From contig DQSP01000156.1 in the NCBI GenBank assembly GCA_015663215.1, positions 1 through 5,722 of the forward strand: 5,722 nt of DNA. Reading direction: 5' to 3'. Made by a program: the position numbers and the translations under genes. The notes under the pieces were generated by a model. It had not been told where the DNA came from and searched no databases. It saw only the letters and a list, made by a program, of their open reading frames with translations. This document shows, piece by piece, positions 5,278-5,722 of this stretch (its first letter is position 1; each line of letters starts with the position of its first letter). The DNA is from Sulfurimonas sp. (GTDB lineage Bacteria; Campylobacterota; Campylobacteria; Campylobacterales; Sulfurimonadaceae).

Positions 5278-5722
5278 CTATTTTTTTGCACTTAAAAGAA
5301 AAACACCAAAATCTCTTTGGGGTTTATTTATAGTCGCAATACTATCAAAACTTACATCTTTAAAACCACATTTTTTTACTACATCACATAACTCTTTTTC
5401 ATCAAATCCATAATGATAAACGCCAGTGTTGTCGGAGTGAAAAGTTCCATCTTCTTTTTCTAGGTCAGCGATAGCTAAAAAACCATTTTCATCGAGATTT
5501 TTATAGATGCTCTTAAAAAATGCCTCTAAATCCTCTACATGGTGAAGAGTCATAGAACTCACAATTCCATCAAAAATATCATCTAGAGGTTCTTTCACTA
5601 TATCTTGCTCAACTGCTTCTATAGAGAGTTCTGGAGTGTTTTTCTCTTTGAGTTTTGCAAGCATACTTGGTGACATGTCTACACCGAAAACTTTTTTGAC
5701 ATCTTTTGCTATAAGAAACCCT
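5278..5722 (-). CDS. Class I SAM-dependent methyltransferase (UbiE-like), partial at the window edge
   Basis: The C-terminal 147 or so residues of a methyltransferase are visible; the gene starts beyond the right edge. The ATG at 5676 is internal, because the frame stays open upstream and encodes GFLIAKDVKKVFGVD. This is the end of the first helix and the second strand of the Rossmann fold, with the Asp that binds the SAM ribose. The glycine-rich GxGxG loop should lie just outside. Then come EQDIVKEPLDDIFDGIVSSMTLHHVED (motif II-III region, LHHV typical of Methyltransf_11 proteins), a post-motif GFLAIADLEKEDGTFH and a C-terminal FGVFLLSAKK strand, after which the protein ends normally at TAG. 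The substrate is unknown. It is not CmoA or CmoB, which have different blocks. It faces the cmoB-hotdog pair and probably leads an operon with the startless frame downstream. Confidence 0.85.
   Translation of the reverse strand, partial: GFLIAKDVKKVFGVDMSPSMLAKLKEKNTPELSIEAVEQDIVKEPLDDIFDGIVSSMTLHHVEDLEAFFKSIYKNLDENGFLAIADLEKEDGTFHSDNTGVYHYGFDEKELCDVVKKCGFKDVSFDSIATINKPQRDFGVFLLSAKK

Noticed and set aside
5081..5413. 110-codon plus-strand open frame.
   Set aside because: It lies antisense across the methyltransferase C terminus and the startless frame, and its composition (Ser/Lys/Leu runs, no motif) is that of a shadow.
5674..5676. ATG as the start of the methyltransferase.
   Set aside because: The frame remains open upstream to the edge and encodes the expected Rossmann strand ending in Asp (KKVFGVD), so this Met is internal.
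1..5722. CRISPR array, insertion sequence, phage defence system or riboswitch.
   Set aside because: No spaced repeat array, transposase, inverted terminal repeats, nuclease/helicase genes or long structured leader is visible; the only tandem repeat is the two-copy 26-mer.

Overview
The window reads as a chromosomal segment of a Campylobacterota (epsilonproteobacterial) bacterium, most like Sulfurimonas or a close relative. The basis is the low GC (roughly one third in the genes), the short tightly packed genes, and the particular set: a compact RibF, TruD, a small conserved unknown protein, a FieF-type cation exporter, CmoB and a hotdog protein directly after cmoB. The assignment comes from recognising protein families, not from a search.

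Layout. Positions 1-204 hold the C-terminal end of an unrecognised, extremely AT-rich (about 20% GC by hand count) reading frame that enters from the left edge. Positions 241-263 are the last 23 bases of a tRNA or tmRNA gene with no body upstream, so this looks like the right boundary (attR-like) of something integrated into a tRNA/tmRNA gene. Chromosomal genes begin immediately after it. ribF (345-1166) has a promoter whose -10 sits only 6 bases before the ATG. It is followed by truD (1177-2202) and a 129-codon unknown gene (2228-2617). The truD/unknown junction carries a perfect 26-bp tandem duplication that creates an 8-codon micro-ORF coupled by TAATG overlaps on both sides. A cation exporter (fieF-like, 2623-3513, minus) converges on this operon with 5 bases between stops. 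It diverges from cmoB (3588-4481), and the overlapping -10 elements lie in the 74-bp gap. cmoB is TAATG-coupled to a hotdog-fold gene (4481-4984).

The right end is minus-strand. A class I SAM methyltransferase (5278 to beyond the edge) is followed, in the same frame and directly after its TAG, by a 98-codon open frame (4981-5277) that has no usable start codon. It ends in a stop that overlaps the hotdog gene's stop. The 293 bases between the hotdog gene and the methyltransferase are therefore probably coding or formerly coding, not empty.

Functionally this is mostly housekeeping: flavin cofactor synthesis (RibF), tRNA modification (TruD at U13, CmoB at wobble U34) and divalent metal efflux. 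I found no convincing new multi-gene system. The points most worth following are the tandem-duplication micro-ORF, the startless minus-strand frame, and the island boundary at the left.
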